Positions 1 to 8,493 of a stretch of DNA of 64,000 nt are shown here, one piece after another. Below the pieces are notes generated by a model, which saw only the letters and a program-made list of their open reading frames with translations, was not told the DNA's origin and did no database searches. A program made the position numbers and the translations under genes. The DNA comes from a bacterium (GTDB taxonomy: Bacteria > Orphanbacterota > Orphanbacteria > Orphanbacterales > Orphanbacteraceae). The stretch lies in the NCBI GenBank assembly GCA_025782575.1, contig JALGYY010000004.1, positions 167,769 through 231,768 on the forward strand. The letters are read 5' to 3'. Every line of letters starts with the position of its first letter. Positions within the stretch are counted from its first letter, which is position 1.

Positions 1-1017
1 CCTGAACTTCGCACGATCGCCATCTATATTCTTCAGGATATCCGCCAGATAGGTGGCGTTGTATCCGATATCCATCTCGTCCTCATCGTATTCCGCTTCG
101 AGCCGATCTGTCGCCTCGCCGAGGTCCGGCGTATTCGATTTCAGCACGACCGCCCCCTTCCTGACCGAAACCTGCACCTGATGGGTCAGGCTGTCGCTCA
201 GGATCGCCACGCGCCGGCAGGAGGTCATCATGGCGGCCCGATCGGTGATCATGTTTTTATTGTTGTCCTTCGGGATCACCTGTTCGTACCGAGGGAAGGG
301 CCCCTCGAGAAGGCGGGAATAAACCACCGTTCCGCCGAAAGAGAACACCAGGTAGTTGTTGTCGACTTTGATGTCCACCATTTCTTCCGAATCGTCGGAC
401 AGGTTGATCATCTGGCCGAGCGCCTTGGGGGAGACGAGAAACTCTTTTTTCCCCTTCACCGGGAACTCGCCCGTCTTTTCCATGCGGGCCAGCCGATACC
501 CGTCGGTAGCGACCATCTCCATTCGCCTTGGCTCGATCCGCCAGAAGACGCCGTTCAGGGCGGGGCGGGTTTCGTCTCGAGAAACGGCAAACATTGTTTT
601 GGCGATCATCCGCCGAAGCATTGCGGCCGGAAGCTGCAGTCTCTCTCTCGTCTGCACGGTGGGGATCTTCGGAAACTCCTCTTCCACGATTCCCATGATG
701 CGGTACTTCGTTTCGCCACACTCGATCTGGATTCTTGTCTCGTCCTGGAGCGAGATGTGAATCGGCTTGTCCGGCAGAAGCCGGACGATTTCACCAAGCC
801 GCCTCGCCGGAACGGTCACCATGCCCGGCTTCTTCACCTCTCCGGCCAACGTGGTCGAAACCGAAGTGTCCAGGTCCGTGGAGATGACCGTAATGGAATC
901 TTTCTTCACATCCAGAAGGAGGTTGGAAAGAACAGGCAGAGTGGTTTTGGGCGGAACGATATGAAGGACCATTTCCAAGGTCCTCGAAAGATCGCTCTTG
1001 CTGGTCAGGAATTCCAT
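1..1017 (-). CDS. dnaN: DNA polymerase III beta subunit (sliding clamp), 3' end cut by window
   Basis: DnaN is the ring-shaped clamp that tethers the replicative polymerase to DNA. Reading the minus strand from ATG at 1017 gives 339 residues in one open frame up to the window edge, so about 30 C-terminal residues are missing. The N-terminus (MEFLTSKSDLSRTLEMVLHI) and the later segments ATDGYRLA, RYEQVIP and YNATYLADIL are typical of the three repeated clamp domains. A purine-rich GAGGGGGG lies just upstream of the ATG. The gene is normally adjacent to dnaA, but here dnaA is about 18.6 kb away on the same strand. Confidence 0.95.
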   Translation of the reverse strand, partial: MEFLTSKSDLSRTLEMVLHIVPPKTTLPVLSNLLLDVKKDSITVISTDLDTSVSTTLAGEVKKPGMVTVPARRLGEIVRLLPDKPIHISLQDETRIQIECGETKYRIMGIVEEEFPKIPTVQTRERLQLPAAMLRRMIAKTMFAVSRDETRPALNGVFWRIEPRRMEMVATDGYRLARMEKTGEFPVKGKKEFLVSPKALGQMINLSDDSEEMVDIKVDNNYLVFSFGGTVVYSRLLEGPFPRYEQVIPKDNNKNMITDRAAMMTSCRRVAILSDSLTHQVQVSVRKGAVVLKSNTPDLGEATDRLEAEYDEDEMDIGYNATYLADILKNIDGDRAKFR

Positions 1018-1299
1018 CGGGACCCCCCTCAATAACCCCCTCAAACTCAATCGATTAGAGCGGTGCTGCGCACACTGCTCCAAGATTTTTCAGTATAGGA
1101 CAGCGTCCGGATTGGGGCAAGGGAAAAGAACCCCGGAGAGGGGCGTGTAAGCTGTTGGTTTTCGGTCGGTTAGGGGGGTGGGTTTTCCGGGGTTTCGGGG
1201 GGTGCGATCCGGGGTGGGCAGGCCGTGCGAAAGGCCCGATCCTCTGGACATTTCGCACGCCGGTTTGATAGCCTTTTCTTGATGCATAATCCTCCCGGA

Positions 1300-2058
1300 A
1301 TGGTCTCTCTACTACTCGTCTGGTCGGTTGCGCTCACCGCTGCGGGTGCGCCCGCTTCCGATACACCCGATTTCCAGGCAAGGCTCTCCGACGCACTCGA
1401 GACTGTCGAAACGCTGATCGAGGATTCTGACCGGGAGTCCGCGCTCGACCTCCTTTCCCCTCTTCTTCGGGAAGCTCGTGCCGCAGATGACAGGAGAGCC
1501 GAGAGCAGAATTCTCATAACGAGAGGGCGTCTGCAGATCGGTCGAGGCAGACCGCTTGAAGCAGAGCCTGATCTTGTTTCGGCAGTCGCACTCTCAGAGG
1601 CTCTCTCTGATTCGACTCTCCTCTGCGAGGGGCTCTACCAGCTTGGTTATGCCCACCGTCGCCTTGGCCGTTTTGAGAAATCGAGAAACGCGTTCGAACG
1701 CCTGATCCGCGTGGCGACTGCCTCCCGCGACTCAACTCATATTGCTCGCGGACTGCTGGGAACGACTTCGCCCCTGATCAACGCCGGCTCGCTCGACACG
1801 GCGCTTGTCCGTCTCGAAACGGCACTGGAGCTTTTCCAGCGCTTCCGCCTGGAGAAGGACGAGCTGAACGCCACCCACCTGCTCGGTCTTGTGAACGCCA
1901 ACCGGGGAGAGAACGAAAAGGCAAAAAAATGGTGGGAGCAAACGCTCTCCAGATCGAGAGAGCTTGGCTCGCCCATGATGGAAGCGGGAAGCCTGTCGAA
2001 TCTGGCGACGCTGGAAGCTCTTACCGGGATTCCTTCTCATGCAGCCGAATACTTATGA
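1300..2058 (+). CDS. TPR-CHAT protein, N-terminal fragment (signal peptide plus TPR repeats)
   Basis: This is the N-terminal part of a TPR-CHAT protein. The hydrophobic start (MVSLLLVWSVALTAAGAPA) looks like a signal peptide and is followed by helical TPR-like repeats, for example LLCEGLYQLGYAHRRLGRFEKSRNAF-type units. The frame ends at TGA 2056-2058 after AAEYL. The same protein plainly continues one frame over, where ERAYALYLGD follows directly, so one extra base near 2053-2056 splits the gene. An upstream ATG at 1282 is an alternative start; neither has a strong ribosome-binding site. The downstream half carries the protease-like domain. Confidence 0.75.
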   Translation: MVSLLLVWSVALTAAGAPASDTPDFQARLSDALETVETLIEDSDRESALDLLSPLLREARAADDRRAESRILITRGRLQIGRGRPLEAEPDLVSAVALSEALSDSTLLCEGLYQLGYAHRRLGRFEKSRNAFERLIRVATASRDSTHIARGLLGTTSPLINAGSLDTALVRLETALELFQRFRLEKDELNATHLLGLVNANRGENEKAKKWWEQTLSRSRELGSPMMEAGSLSNLATLEALTGIPSHAAEYL

Positions 2059-4078
2059 GCGGGCATACGCACTCTATCTGGGTGACCAACGCTTTCGCGC
2101 CTCTCTGATCCCCGCGCGAAATGCCGCGATCCTTCGAATCCGGATGGGGCAGTTCGCCGCGGCGCAGTCGATGTTCGAAGACCTCCTTGACCTCTGCCGG
2201 GCCAACGGGTATCTCGATCACGAAGCGAATTTTCTGGTCTCCCTCGGATCGCTTGCCTACAAGCGGGGCCGATTGCAGGAGAGCGCCGGAAACTACCGCG
2301 CCGCCCTGGCGATTCTGGAAGATACGCGCGCAACTGTTCCACGGAACGAGGCAACCGTCGGTCTCGCACAGGTTTTAAGTGCTGTCGACAGCGTCGCGGA
2401 AGCACTCTCCCTGCTGAAAGATCAGGTGTCCGGCGGAATTGCCGGCCTCCCTCCAAATCAGCGCTTTGCTACAAACATAGAACTCGGGAGAACGCTCCTG
2501 CTCAGCGGGCGGCCTGCCGATGCGATCCGATTGCTCGAACCGATCCCCAGAGAGGCGGAAGAGCTCGGTTTCCGCTCCTTCGAGCTCTCGGCAAAAATCG
2601 AGCTGTCCGATGCACACGAGGCGATCGGGGAATCCGGGCGCAGCCTTTCCATCCTGCGGGAGGCGGCCACTCTCTGGGAAGAAGAGCGACAAGTCCCGGT
2701 TGACATGGAGTGGCGGGAGCAGAGGGGCGAGATCGGTTCCGATATCTCGACGCGGATCGCCTCCGTCATGCTCGGTAACACGAGCGCCCCGATAGAGAAC
2801 CGGCGAATCTCCGATGCGTTCGACGCGTTGCAGCGTTTCAAAGCCCGCACACTATTGGAGAGAATCTCGCGCCCCGGCACTCCCATTCCGGTCCTCGCCG
2901 ACCGATCCGTTACGGTGGTAGAGCTGCAGTCAGGCCTATTGAAACAGGGGGAGCTTCTTCTCGATATCTACTGCGGGGAAGATCGCTCTTTTCTGTTCGC
3001 TGTTACGCCGGATTCGCTCCGCGTCACCATTCTCCCGGGGAGGTCTGTTCTGGAGCGGCGCATCGATCTCCTCCACGAACTCCTGCGGAGCGCGGGGGGA
3101 GCGGCCAGTCGAGAGGCGGGCAAAGGGGCGACCGAGAGCATGGCCACCTGGCTCTTTGCCGGTGTCTCGGACCTGCTCGCATCGTCAACACATCTTCTCC
3201 TCATTCCCGACGGCCCGCTCAATCGGATTCCACTCTCAGTCCTGCCCGTCGCAGACAGTGCGGGAGATCGGAAACCGCTGATTTACTCCAAAACCGTCAT
3301 GCGGTATCCCTCGGCGACTCTTCTCGCCAGGCTCCGCGACAAGAGCGCTCTGCCGCCAAACGATTCGATTTCGATTCTGGCCGTTGCCGGAAGCCGGGGA
3401 GCCAGCGGCGAGGAGCTCCCCGGAGCCCTTCGAGAAGCCGCCGCCCTGGAGAAGCGCTTTCGACATGTCACCCTACTCGCAAAAGTCAAAGCGCGATCGG
3501 GCCTTCGAATCTTTTCGGGGTTCGACGTCCTCCATTTTGCGGCGCACACAACCATCGACGACCAGAACCCGTGGCTCTCCGCAATTCAGACCGGCCCCTC
3601 GGGGGGCCGTGCCATTCGGGCGGCTGAGATTGCGGGGCTTGATCTCGACGCCCGCCTGGTCGTGCTCTCCGGGTGTGAATCGGCGAGCGGTCGAATTCTG
3701 AACGGAGAAGGGGTACTCGGCCTCAGCACCTCCTTTCTGGGTGCCGGAGTCCCTGCGGTGGTAGCGACGCTCTGGCCGGTAGACGACCGGGCGACCGCCG
3801 ACCTGATGCTTCTCTTCTACGAGAACCTGGCGGACGGAGACGCTTTGGGGGTAGCATTGCGGGAGGCACAGGTCGAAATCGCGGGACATCCGGCAACGGA
3901 ACATCCTTTCTTCTGGGCGGGAATTATCGTGCTCGGAGACGCCTCGATTCGCCTGCCGATCGAGAGAATCGAGCCCGACCACGGGTGGGCCTTTATCCTT
4001 TTTACCCTTCTCGCGCTCCTGGTCATTCTCTGGCTCTGGAAATCGAGAAAGAATCAAAGCGAGGTCCGGCGTTTGTGA
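2039..4078 (+). CDS. TPR-CHAT protease, C-terminal part with caspase-like domain and membrane anchor
   Basis: This is the larger part of the split gene that begins at 1300. It continues the TPR repeats (about residues 1-300 here) and ends in a CHAT (caspase HetF-associated with TPR) domain. The catalytic-type His sits in LHFAAHT (about residue 503) and the Cys in VLSGCES (about residue 546), so the dyad is intact. The block GAGVPAVVATLWPVDD and the terminal HPFFWAGIIVLGD are typical of CHAT proteins. A hydrophobic segment (about 650-670) followed by basic residues suggests a C-terminal membrane anchor. The stop overlaps the GTG start of the sigma factor. The ATG at 2039 could allow re-initiation, but continuity of homology makes a frameshift more likely. 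Confidence 0.85.
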   Translation: MQPNTYERAYALYLGDQRFRASLIPARNAAILRIRMGQFAAAQSMFEDLLDLCRANGYLDHEANFLVSLGSLAYKRGRLQESAGNYRAALAILEDTRATVPRNEATVGLAQVLSAVDSVAEALSLLKDQVSGGIAGLPPNQRFATNIELGRTLLLSGRPADAIRLLEPIPREAEELGFRSFELSAKIELSDAHEAIGESGRSLSILREAATLWEEERQVPVDMEWREQRGEIGSDISTRIASVMLGNTSAPIENRRISDAFDALQRFKARTLLERISRPGTPIPVLADRSVTVVELQSGLLKQGELLLDIYCGEDRSFLFAVTPDSLRVTILPGRSVLERRIDLLHELLRSAGGAASREAGKGATESMATWLFAGVSDLLASSTHLLLIPDGPLNRIPLSVLPVADSAGDRKPLIYSKTVMRYPSATLLARLRDKSALPPNDSISILAVAGSRGASGEELPGALREAAALEKRFRHVTLLAKVKARSGLRIFSGFDVLHFAAHTTIDDQNPWLSAIQTGPSGGRAIRAAEIAGLDLDARLVVLSGCESASGRILNGEGVLGLSTSFLGAGVPAVVATLWPVDDRATADLMLLFYENLADGDALGVALREAQVEIAGHPATEHPFFWAGIIVLGDASIRLPIERIEPDHGWAFILFTLLALLVILWLWKSRKNQSEVRRL

Positions 4079-4701
4079 TTCCCCCGGGATCTGATCGTCT
4101 AACGAAACAAGAGGGTGGTCAGGAGACACCGTCCGACGAAGAGCTCCTGGCAATAATGGCCCGTCCGGACTCGAAGGACGCCGGGGCGGCGGGGGAAGAG
4201 CTATTCGGGCGATACTCGAAACGCGTTTATCTCTGGTGTCTTCGCTATGTCAAGGATCACGATGCCGCGCTCGATCTCGCACAGGATTCGCTCATGAGTG
4301 CCTTTCGATCAATCGAGTCGTTCCAGGGCCGGTCACGATTCTCTTCGTGGCTCTTTGCGATCACCAGAAACCGATGTCTCTCGTCGCTCCGGCCTGTCTC
4401 TCTTTTGCGTGACGACGATCGCGATCCCGATTCGGTGGCATCGCCCGACGACCCTCCCCTCCAGCAGCTTACCGACTCGGAAAGCGAAGCTTCATTGCTG
4501 AAGCTCATTCGCACCACCCTGGAGCCGATCGAGCAGAAAGTCATCTGGTTCCGGTGTTTCGAAAAGATGCCCGTCGACCAGATCACGGGCATGCTCGCGA
4601 TCGAGGGGGCGTCGGGAGCGCGGGGAATCATCCAGAGAGCAAGGCGAAAACTTCGTGCCGCCCTCAAGAAGAGACCGGCGAGCGAGGAGAACGAACAATG
4701 A
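4075..4701 (+). CDS. ECF-type RNA polymerase sigma factor
   Basis: This is a group-4 sigma factor of 208 residues, expected to redirect RNA polymerase in response to an envelope or stress signal. Region 2 is visible as ELFGRYSKRVYLWCLRYVKD, then DLAQDSLMSAFRSIESFQGR and SRFSSWLFAITRNRCL. Region 4 follows as LEPIEQKVIWFRCFEKMPVDQI with a basic end. I chose GTG at 4075 because it overlaps the CHAT gene stop as GTGA and has an upstream GCGAGG. The frame is open further upstream to 3985, but that stretch lies inside the CHAT coding region. The stop overlaps the next start as ATGA, so all three genes should be co-translated. Confidence 0.88.
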   Translation: MIPPGSDRLTKQEGGQETPSDEELLAIMARPDSKDAGAAGEELFGRYSKRVYLWCLRYVKDHDAALDLAQDSLMSAFRSIESFQGRSRFSSWLFAITRNRCLSSLRPVSLLRDDDRDPDSVASPDDPPLQQLTDSESEASLLKLIRTTLEPIEQKVIWFRCFEKMPVDQITGMLAIEGASGARGIIQRARRKLRAALKKRPASEENEQ

Positions 4702-5378
4702 GCAGACGAGTGTGTGTTCTGGCTGCAGAGATCGGCGACATTCCGAATCTCCCGGACAACGACCCCAAAAGCGTTCACGTGCGAGAGTGTCCTCGTTGCC
4801 GCGCCCTCCTCGACTCCTACCTGGCGTTTATGAGCGGGGGAAACGAAGCGGACGCGGATCGCTTGGTTGAAGCGGAAAACGTTCTTCGCGACAGGATCGC
4901 CGCGGAGATCGCGCGAACCGGCGACGTCGGCGGCTCGCCGGTTCCTAAAAAGAGACGCCCTGAAACGCGAGGACTGAGAGGCGTCCGGCGCGCGTTGCTT
5001 GCCACGGCAGCCCTGCTTCTCGTCGCCGTTTTCCTATACAACATCAACGAAGGAGACGAACGGGAGATTCGCCTTCGCGGAGAACCGAAAACGTCCGAGC
5101 AGGAGTGGGGCTGGGGCGACAACCGTGTCGGGGCGGATGGTTCTCTTCTGCTATCCTGGGAGCCTCTGGCCTCCGCCGATGAGTACGCAATCGACCTCTA
5201 CGACACGGACCTCGAACTGCTCCGTCGTTTCGGGCCCTACAAGAAGACCTCCGCAACAATTTCAAATGACGACATCGTCGCGCTCGGTTCGCCCCGGATT
5301 ATCTTGCTTCGTGTCGTCGCCCGGCGCCGGGGTGATGATGTCAGCGTTTCTCCGACGTGGTCGGTCGCCCTTCCCTGA
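4698..5378 (+). CDS. Putative transmembrane anti-sigma factor with HxxxCxxC zinc-finger-like motif
   Basis: The product has 226 residues. Near the N-terminus HVRECPRCRALLDSY matches the H-x3-C-x2-C core of zinc-binding anti-sigma (ZAS) domains. A single transmembrane helix (ALLATAALLLVAVFLYNI, about residues 98-115) separates it from an outer domain of about 110 residues that contains SWEPLASADEYAIDLYD, reminiscent of fibronectin-like folds. The ATGA overlap with the sigma gene supports a sigma/anti-sigma pair. With the upstream CHAT protease, the operon suggests signal-dependent proteolysis that frees sigma. That role is inference from gene order and domain content. Confidence 0.72.
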   Translation: MSRRVCVLAAEIGDIPNLPDNDPKSVHVRECPRCRALLDSYLAFMSGGNEADADRLVEAENVLRDRIAAEIARTGDVGGSPVPKKRRPETRGLRGVRRALLATAALLLVAVFLYNINEGDEREIRLRGEPKTSEQEWGWGDNRVGADGSLLLSWEPLASADEYAIDLYDTDLELLRRFGPYKKTSATISNDDIVALGSPRIILLRVVARRRGDDVSVSPTWSVALP

Positions 5379-5720
5379 CTTTTTCGCCGCCGTCCGCAGA
5401 CGTATGCGTTTTATCCGTCTACTTTCCTCCGACAACCTGTCTAGGGCCGTTGAGGGGGCCCGTATCTCTCTACTTATTTTGATCTTTCAATAAATATTGC
5501 TTGACAGGTTTTCAGGCGCAGAATCTCGGTGAGCCGCGCTCCCTTGTACGCCGGCCGCAAGACGGGCTCTCCTCGTCTCGGATCGATTCAATCAACTCTT
5601 CCTGCCGAATCTCTCAAGTTCATTGCCGGTCCTTGGTGTAGCCCCTCTCCCGAAGCCGAAAAAGGGCATGCTAAAATATCAGCGGGGCTTGGAACGATAA
5701 GGGTGGATCGGGAGGGGAAG
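5379..5720 (+). other. Intergenic gap between the anti-sigma gene and the HNH gene
   Basis: About 340 bases hold no convincing gene. There is an AT-rich stretch near 5473-5505 containing a TTGACA at 5502-5507 without a good -10 at normal spacing. A TAAAAT-like hexamer near 5671 lies about 45 bases before the HNH start. The reading frame of the HNH gene is open back to 5529, but that extension has no ribosome-binding site and unremarkable composition. Confidence 0.4.
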
Positions 5721-6890
5721 ATGGCGATGACGACGACGAAAAAGATGGACTCGGTTCTGGCGACGTATTCCAATCATGAGATCATTCGAAAAGGGGATCG
5801 GGCGGTTCAGAGCCGACATGAACTCTCCATCGAGATTCTCGACTGTCTGGTCGAGATCGAGGGGCGATCGATATTTCTAAAGGAAGGGTACTCCTCGCTT
5901 TTCGATTACTGCACGCGGAGATGGCACTACTCACCCCCTAAAGCGGGGCGGTTCATAGCGGCTGCCCGATGTATGAAGAGCTTTCCAGGTGTGCGGGATT
6001 TGCTTTTGCGGCGCAAGATTACACTCTGTGGCGTCTCCATGATCGCCGGAATCCTAACGGATGAGAACTCCGACAAGATCCTTCAGGAAGTTTCGGGAAA
6101 GAGATTCGTGGAGATCGAAAAGATCGTCGCCTCGCTGAAGATCGCTCCGAAGATCCGGGAGTCGATACGGCCGATCGGACTGCAGGAACCGGCGGGCGGG
6201 CGGGATCGAAGCGCCGATCACGAGGATCTCTTTCAGCCGAATCGAACACTTGGGAACTATCAAATTGATAGTGATTTTGTGGATGAACAGACGGATCAGC
6301 TGGGGGGCGACTCTCCAATCGATAACCATAAAATGAAACTCGAACAGCGCTACGAAATTCGGTTCTCGGCGAGCGAAGAATTCTGCCGGGACCTGGAGCG
6401 GGCGAAGATGGTCTGCTCCCGTAGTTGGAATCTGGAAGCGATTCTGGGGAGAGCGATCAAGGACCTGCTGGAGAAGCGGGACCCCGAGCAGAAAGAGGCA
6501 CGGCTGAAGAAGAGAGAAGCGAGGAAGCAGAGCAAGTCGGAGGGCCAGGCGCAGAGATTTGCGAAAAGCGGTTCCCCGGCCATACCGGCAACCGTGAGCG
6601 GCTCAGAAATGGCCGATGAGAAAGAGCCTCCAGGCAAGGGAGCAGAGGGGCTGCCCGTTCGTTCCCGACATATCCCGGCCCACTTGCGGGACGCGGTGTT
6701 CAACCGTGACAAAGGGCGCTGCACCTACACCAGTTCCCTCGACATCCAATGCGACTCGACCGCTCACCTGCAGATCGATCACATCACACCGTTCTGCCGG
6801 GGCGGGGGGCACTCCCTCGAGAATCTGCATCTCTTGTGCGGCAAGCACAACCGGTTGGCAGCGCGCGAAATGTCACTGACGAAGCGTTGA
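5721..6890 (+). CDS. HNH endonuclease family protein (DUF222-like N-terminus)
   Basis: The product has 389 residues. The C-terminal region from about residue 310 reads RHIPAHLRDAVFNRDKGRC, then QIDHITPFCRGGGHSLENLHLLCGKHN. It carries the His, Asn and His positions of an HNH nuclease and Cys residues for a structural metal. The N-terminal 150 residues are helical, as in the DUF222/HNH proteins that often occur in many copies in soil and sediment bacteria. The middle is charged and low in complexity. ATG at 5721 has a strong GGGAGGGG upstream. The biological target is unknown; mobile, phage-derived or toxin-like roles are all possible. It stands alone and is followed by a terminator-like hairpin. 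Confidence 0.8.
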   Translation: MAMTTTKKMDSVLATYSNHEIIRKGDRAVQSRHELSIEILDCLVEIEGRSIFLKEGYSSLFDYCTRRWHYSPPKAGRFIAAARCMKSFPGVRDLLLRRKITLCGVSMIAGILTDENSDKILQEVSGKRFVEIEKIVASLKIAPKIRESIRPIGLQEPAGGRDRSADHEDLFQPNRTLGNYQIDSDFVDEQTDQLGGDSPIDNHKMKLEQRYEIRFSASEEFCRDLERAKMVCSRSWNLEAILGRAIKDLLEKRDPEQKEARLKKREARKQSKSEGQAQRFAKSGSPAIPATVSGSEMADEKEPPGKGAEGLPVRSRHIPAHLRDAVFNRDKGRCTYTSSLDIQCDSTAHLQIDHITPFCRGGGHSLENLHLLCGKHNRLAAREMSLTKR

Positions 6891-6934
6891 GAAACGAATG
6901 ATCAAGGCGCGGATCAGGAAAACGCATACGTCAC

Positions 6935-6954
6935 CGGACAAGTCCGATTTTTTT
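6935..6954 (+). terminator. Rho-independent terminator-like hairpin after the HNH gene
   Basis: The sequence CGGACAAGTCCG can form a short GC stem with a small loop. It is directly followed by A and seven T residues, 45 bases after the HNH stop. The stem is short (4-5 bp), so termination strength is uncertain. Confidence 0.5.
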
Positions 6955-7152
6955 CGCCGACCTTGTGATTCTCCGCCCTTCTTCGTGTCTCACCTGTAGA
7001 CGGCTAGGGCCGTTGCCGCTTGGGCGTCGCCGGGGTGGGCTTCGCCGGGGGTGTGCGGGCGGCCATCGTGCACGGCGTGACCGTTGCGTCGGCACTCGAC
7101 GTGAGCCCCACCCTGAGCGGCGCCCTTACTACAATCTAAAGGAGCTCAGACC

Positions 7153-7818
7153 ATGTCATTACGCATTAACGACGAAGCGCCTGATTTCACGGCCGAAACA
7201 ACTCAAGGGAAGATCCGGTTTCACAAGTGGATCGGCGACGGGTGGGCCGTGCTGTTTTCTCACCCGAAAGACTATACCCCGGTCTGCACGACCGAGCTCG
7301 GCTACATGGCCGGTATTGCGGGTGAATTCGCCAAACGAAACTGCAAGATCGTCGGCCTCAGCGTTGACCCCGTGGAAAGCCACAAAGGGTGGGCCAAAGA
7401 TATCGAAGAGACACAAGGACACGCGTTGAACTATCCGTTGATCGCCGACACGGACCTGGCCGTATCCAAGCGATACAACATGCTGCCTGCGGAAGAAGAG
7501 GGGTCCTCGGAGGGCCGGACCGCTGCGACGAACGCGACCGTTCGGTCGGTCTTTGTCGTCGGGCCGGACAAAAAAATCAAGATGATGTTGACCTATCCCA
7601 TGAGTTCGGGCCGTAACTTCAATGAGATCCTTCGGGTACTCGACTCCATGCAGATGACAGCCGCACACCAGGTGGCCACACCGGTTAACTGGGTGCCTGG
7701 CGAGGACGTCATCATCCTGCCATCGGTTAGTGACGAGGAAGCCGGCAAGATGTTTCCGCGCGGCGGGGAGACGGTAAAACCCTACCTGCGCGTTGTTCCG
7801 CAGCCGAATTCAAAATAG
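7153..7818 (+). CDS. 1-Cys peroxiredoxin (Prx6 family)
   Basis: This thiol peroxidase reduces hydrogen peroxide and organic or lipid hydroperoxides in the cytoplasm. It has 221 residues, the usual Prx6 length. The peroxidatic Cys45 lies in the family motif PVCTTELG after FSHPKDYTP. The C-terminal half contains the dimerisation region with TPVNWVPGEDVIILPSVSDE. A strong AAAGGAG sits 8 bases before the ATG. It appears monocistronic: a terminator-like hairpin lies upstream, and the next gene starts 51 bases downstream with its own GAGAGGAGAGG. Confidence 0.93.
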   Translation: MSLRINDEAPDFTAETTQGKIRFHKWIGDGWAVLFSHPKDYTPVCTTELGYMAGIAGEFAKRNCKIVGLSVDPVESHKGWAKDIEETQGHALNYPLIADTDLAVSKRYNMLPAEEEGSSEGRTAATNATVRSVFVVGPDKKIKMMLTYPMSSGRNFNEILRVLDSMQMTAAHQVATPVNWVPGEDVIILPSVSDEEAGKMFPRGGETVKPYLRVVPQPNSK

Positions 7819-7869
7819 CGGCGCATCGCTCTGATTCCGGGAAGACACACAAACCGAGAGGAGAGGCCC

Positions 7870-8493
7870 ATGCCTAATTACACACGTCGACTCGCTGCGA
7901 TGTCACTCGCCTCCATGCTCGCCTTCCTGGGCTGGTGCGTGCCCGCAGAGGCAGTTCGCTACAACACGTCAACCCCACCGGCACGGTCGAATTTAGCGTG
8001 GTCCGGGGTATTCGCGTCTACCCCGCAGGGGGGAATCATTCCCCACGGTTCCGTGGTGAGTGCGATGGACGACCTCGGGCAGATCTACGTCGCCGGCACA
8101 TTTGACCTTCCCGGCGTCGGTCCGATTCGGGTTGCCTGGTGGGACGGAAGCCACTGGGAGATTATCGGAAACCGTGTCGTCAAAAGTGGCGCCATCGAGT
8201 CCCACGTGTCAGCGATCGCTGTGGACGGTGCGGGCAATATCTATGTTGGTGGATTGTTCACCGACGCCTACCACGATGACGGTTCGTTCGTCTCCTCCCG
8301 GAATATCGTCAGGTGGAATGCGGTCGCACTGCAATGGGAGTCAATCGGAGAGGGGACCGACGGGTGGGTGAGAGATATCGCCGCGCTTCCGAATGGCGAC
8401 CTTTATGTGGCCGGCGATTTCTCTGTCGTTTTTAACCCGGGGGGCGGTGCGGTCTCAGCTCCCCACATCGCCAGGTGGGATTCGGGATTATAG
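7870..8493 (+). CDS. Rax2-like secreted beta-propeller protein, N-terminal fragment before an in-frame amber stop
   Basis: A signal peptide (cleavage expected after PAEA, about residue 27) is followed by repeats of the type VDGAGNIYVGGLF...RWNA..LQWESIGEGTDG, typical of Rax2-like / Kelch-like propellers. Translation stops at TAG 8491-8493 inside one repeat. The frame resumes immediately and identically in phase as QWEPVGGGTDG, so this and the next entry are one gene of about 1219 codons interrupted by one nonsense codon. A single base change such as CAG to TAG would explain it; real decay and sequence error are both possible. Confidence 0.8.
   Translation: MPNYTRRLAAMSLASMLAFLGWCVPAEAVRYNTSTPPARSNLAWSGVFASTPQGGIIPHGSVVSAMDDLGQIYVAGTFDLPGVGPIRVAWWDGSHWEIIGNRVVKSGAIESHVSAIAVDGAGNIYVGGLFTDAYHDDGSFVSSRNIVRWNAVALQWESIGEGTDGWVRDIAALPNGDLYVAGDFSVVFNPGGGAVSAPHIARWDSGL

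Noticed and set aside
6965-7429. Plus-strand frame running into the peroxiredoxin gene
   Set aside because: Arg-rich shadow with no start signal; the peroxiredoxin at 7153 has the strong ribosome-binding site and family motif.
8491-8493. Reassigned TAG codon or readthrough
   Set aside because: TAG terminates several intact genes here (rpmH, the FGase-like gene), so a genome-wide recoding is not supported; nonsense mutation or base error is simpler.
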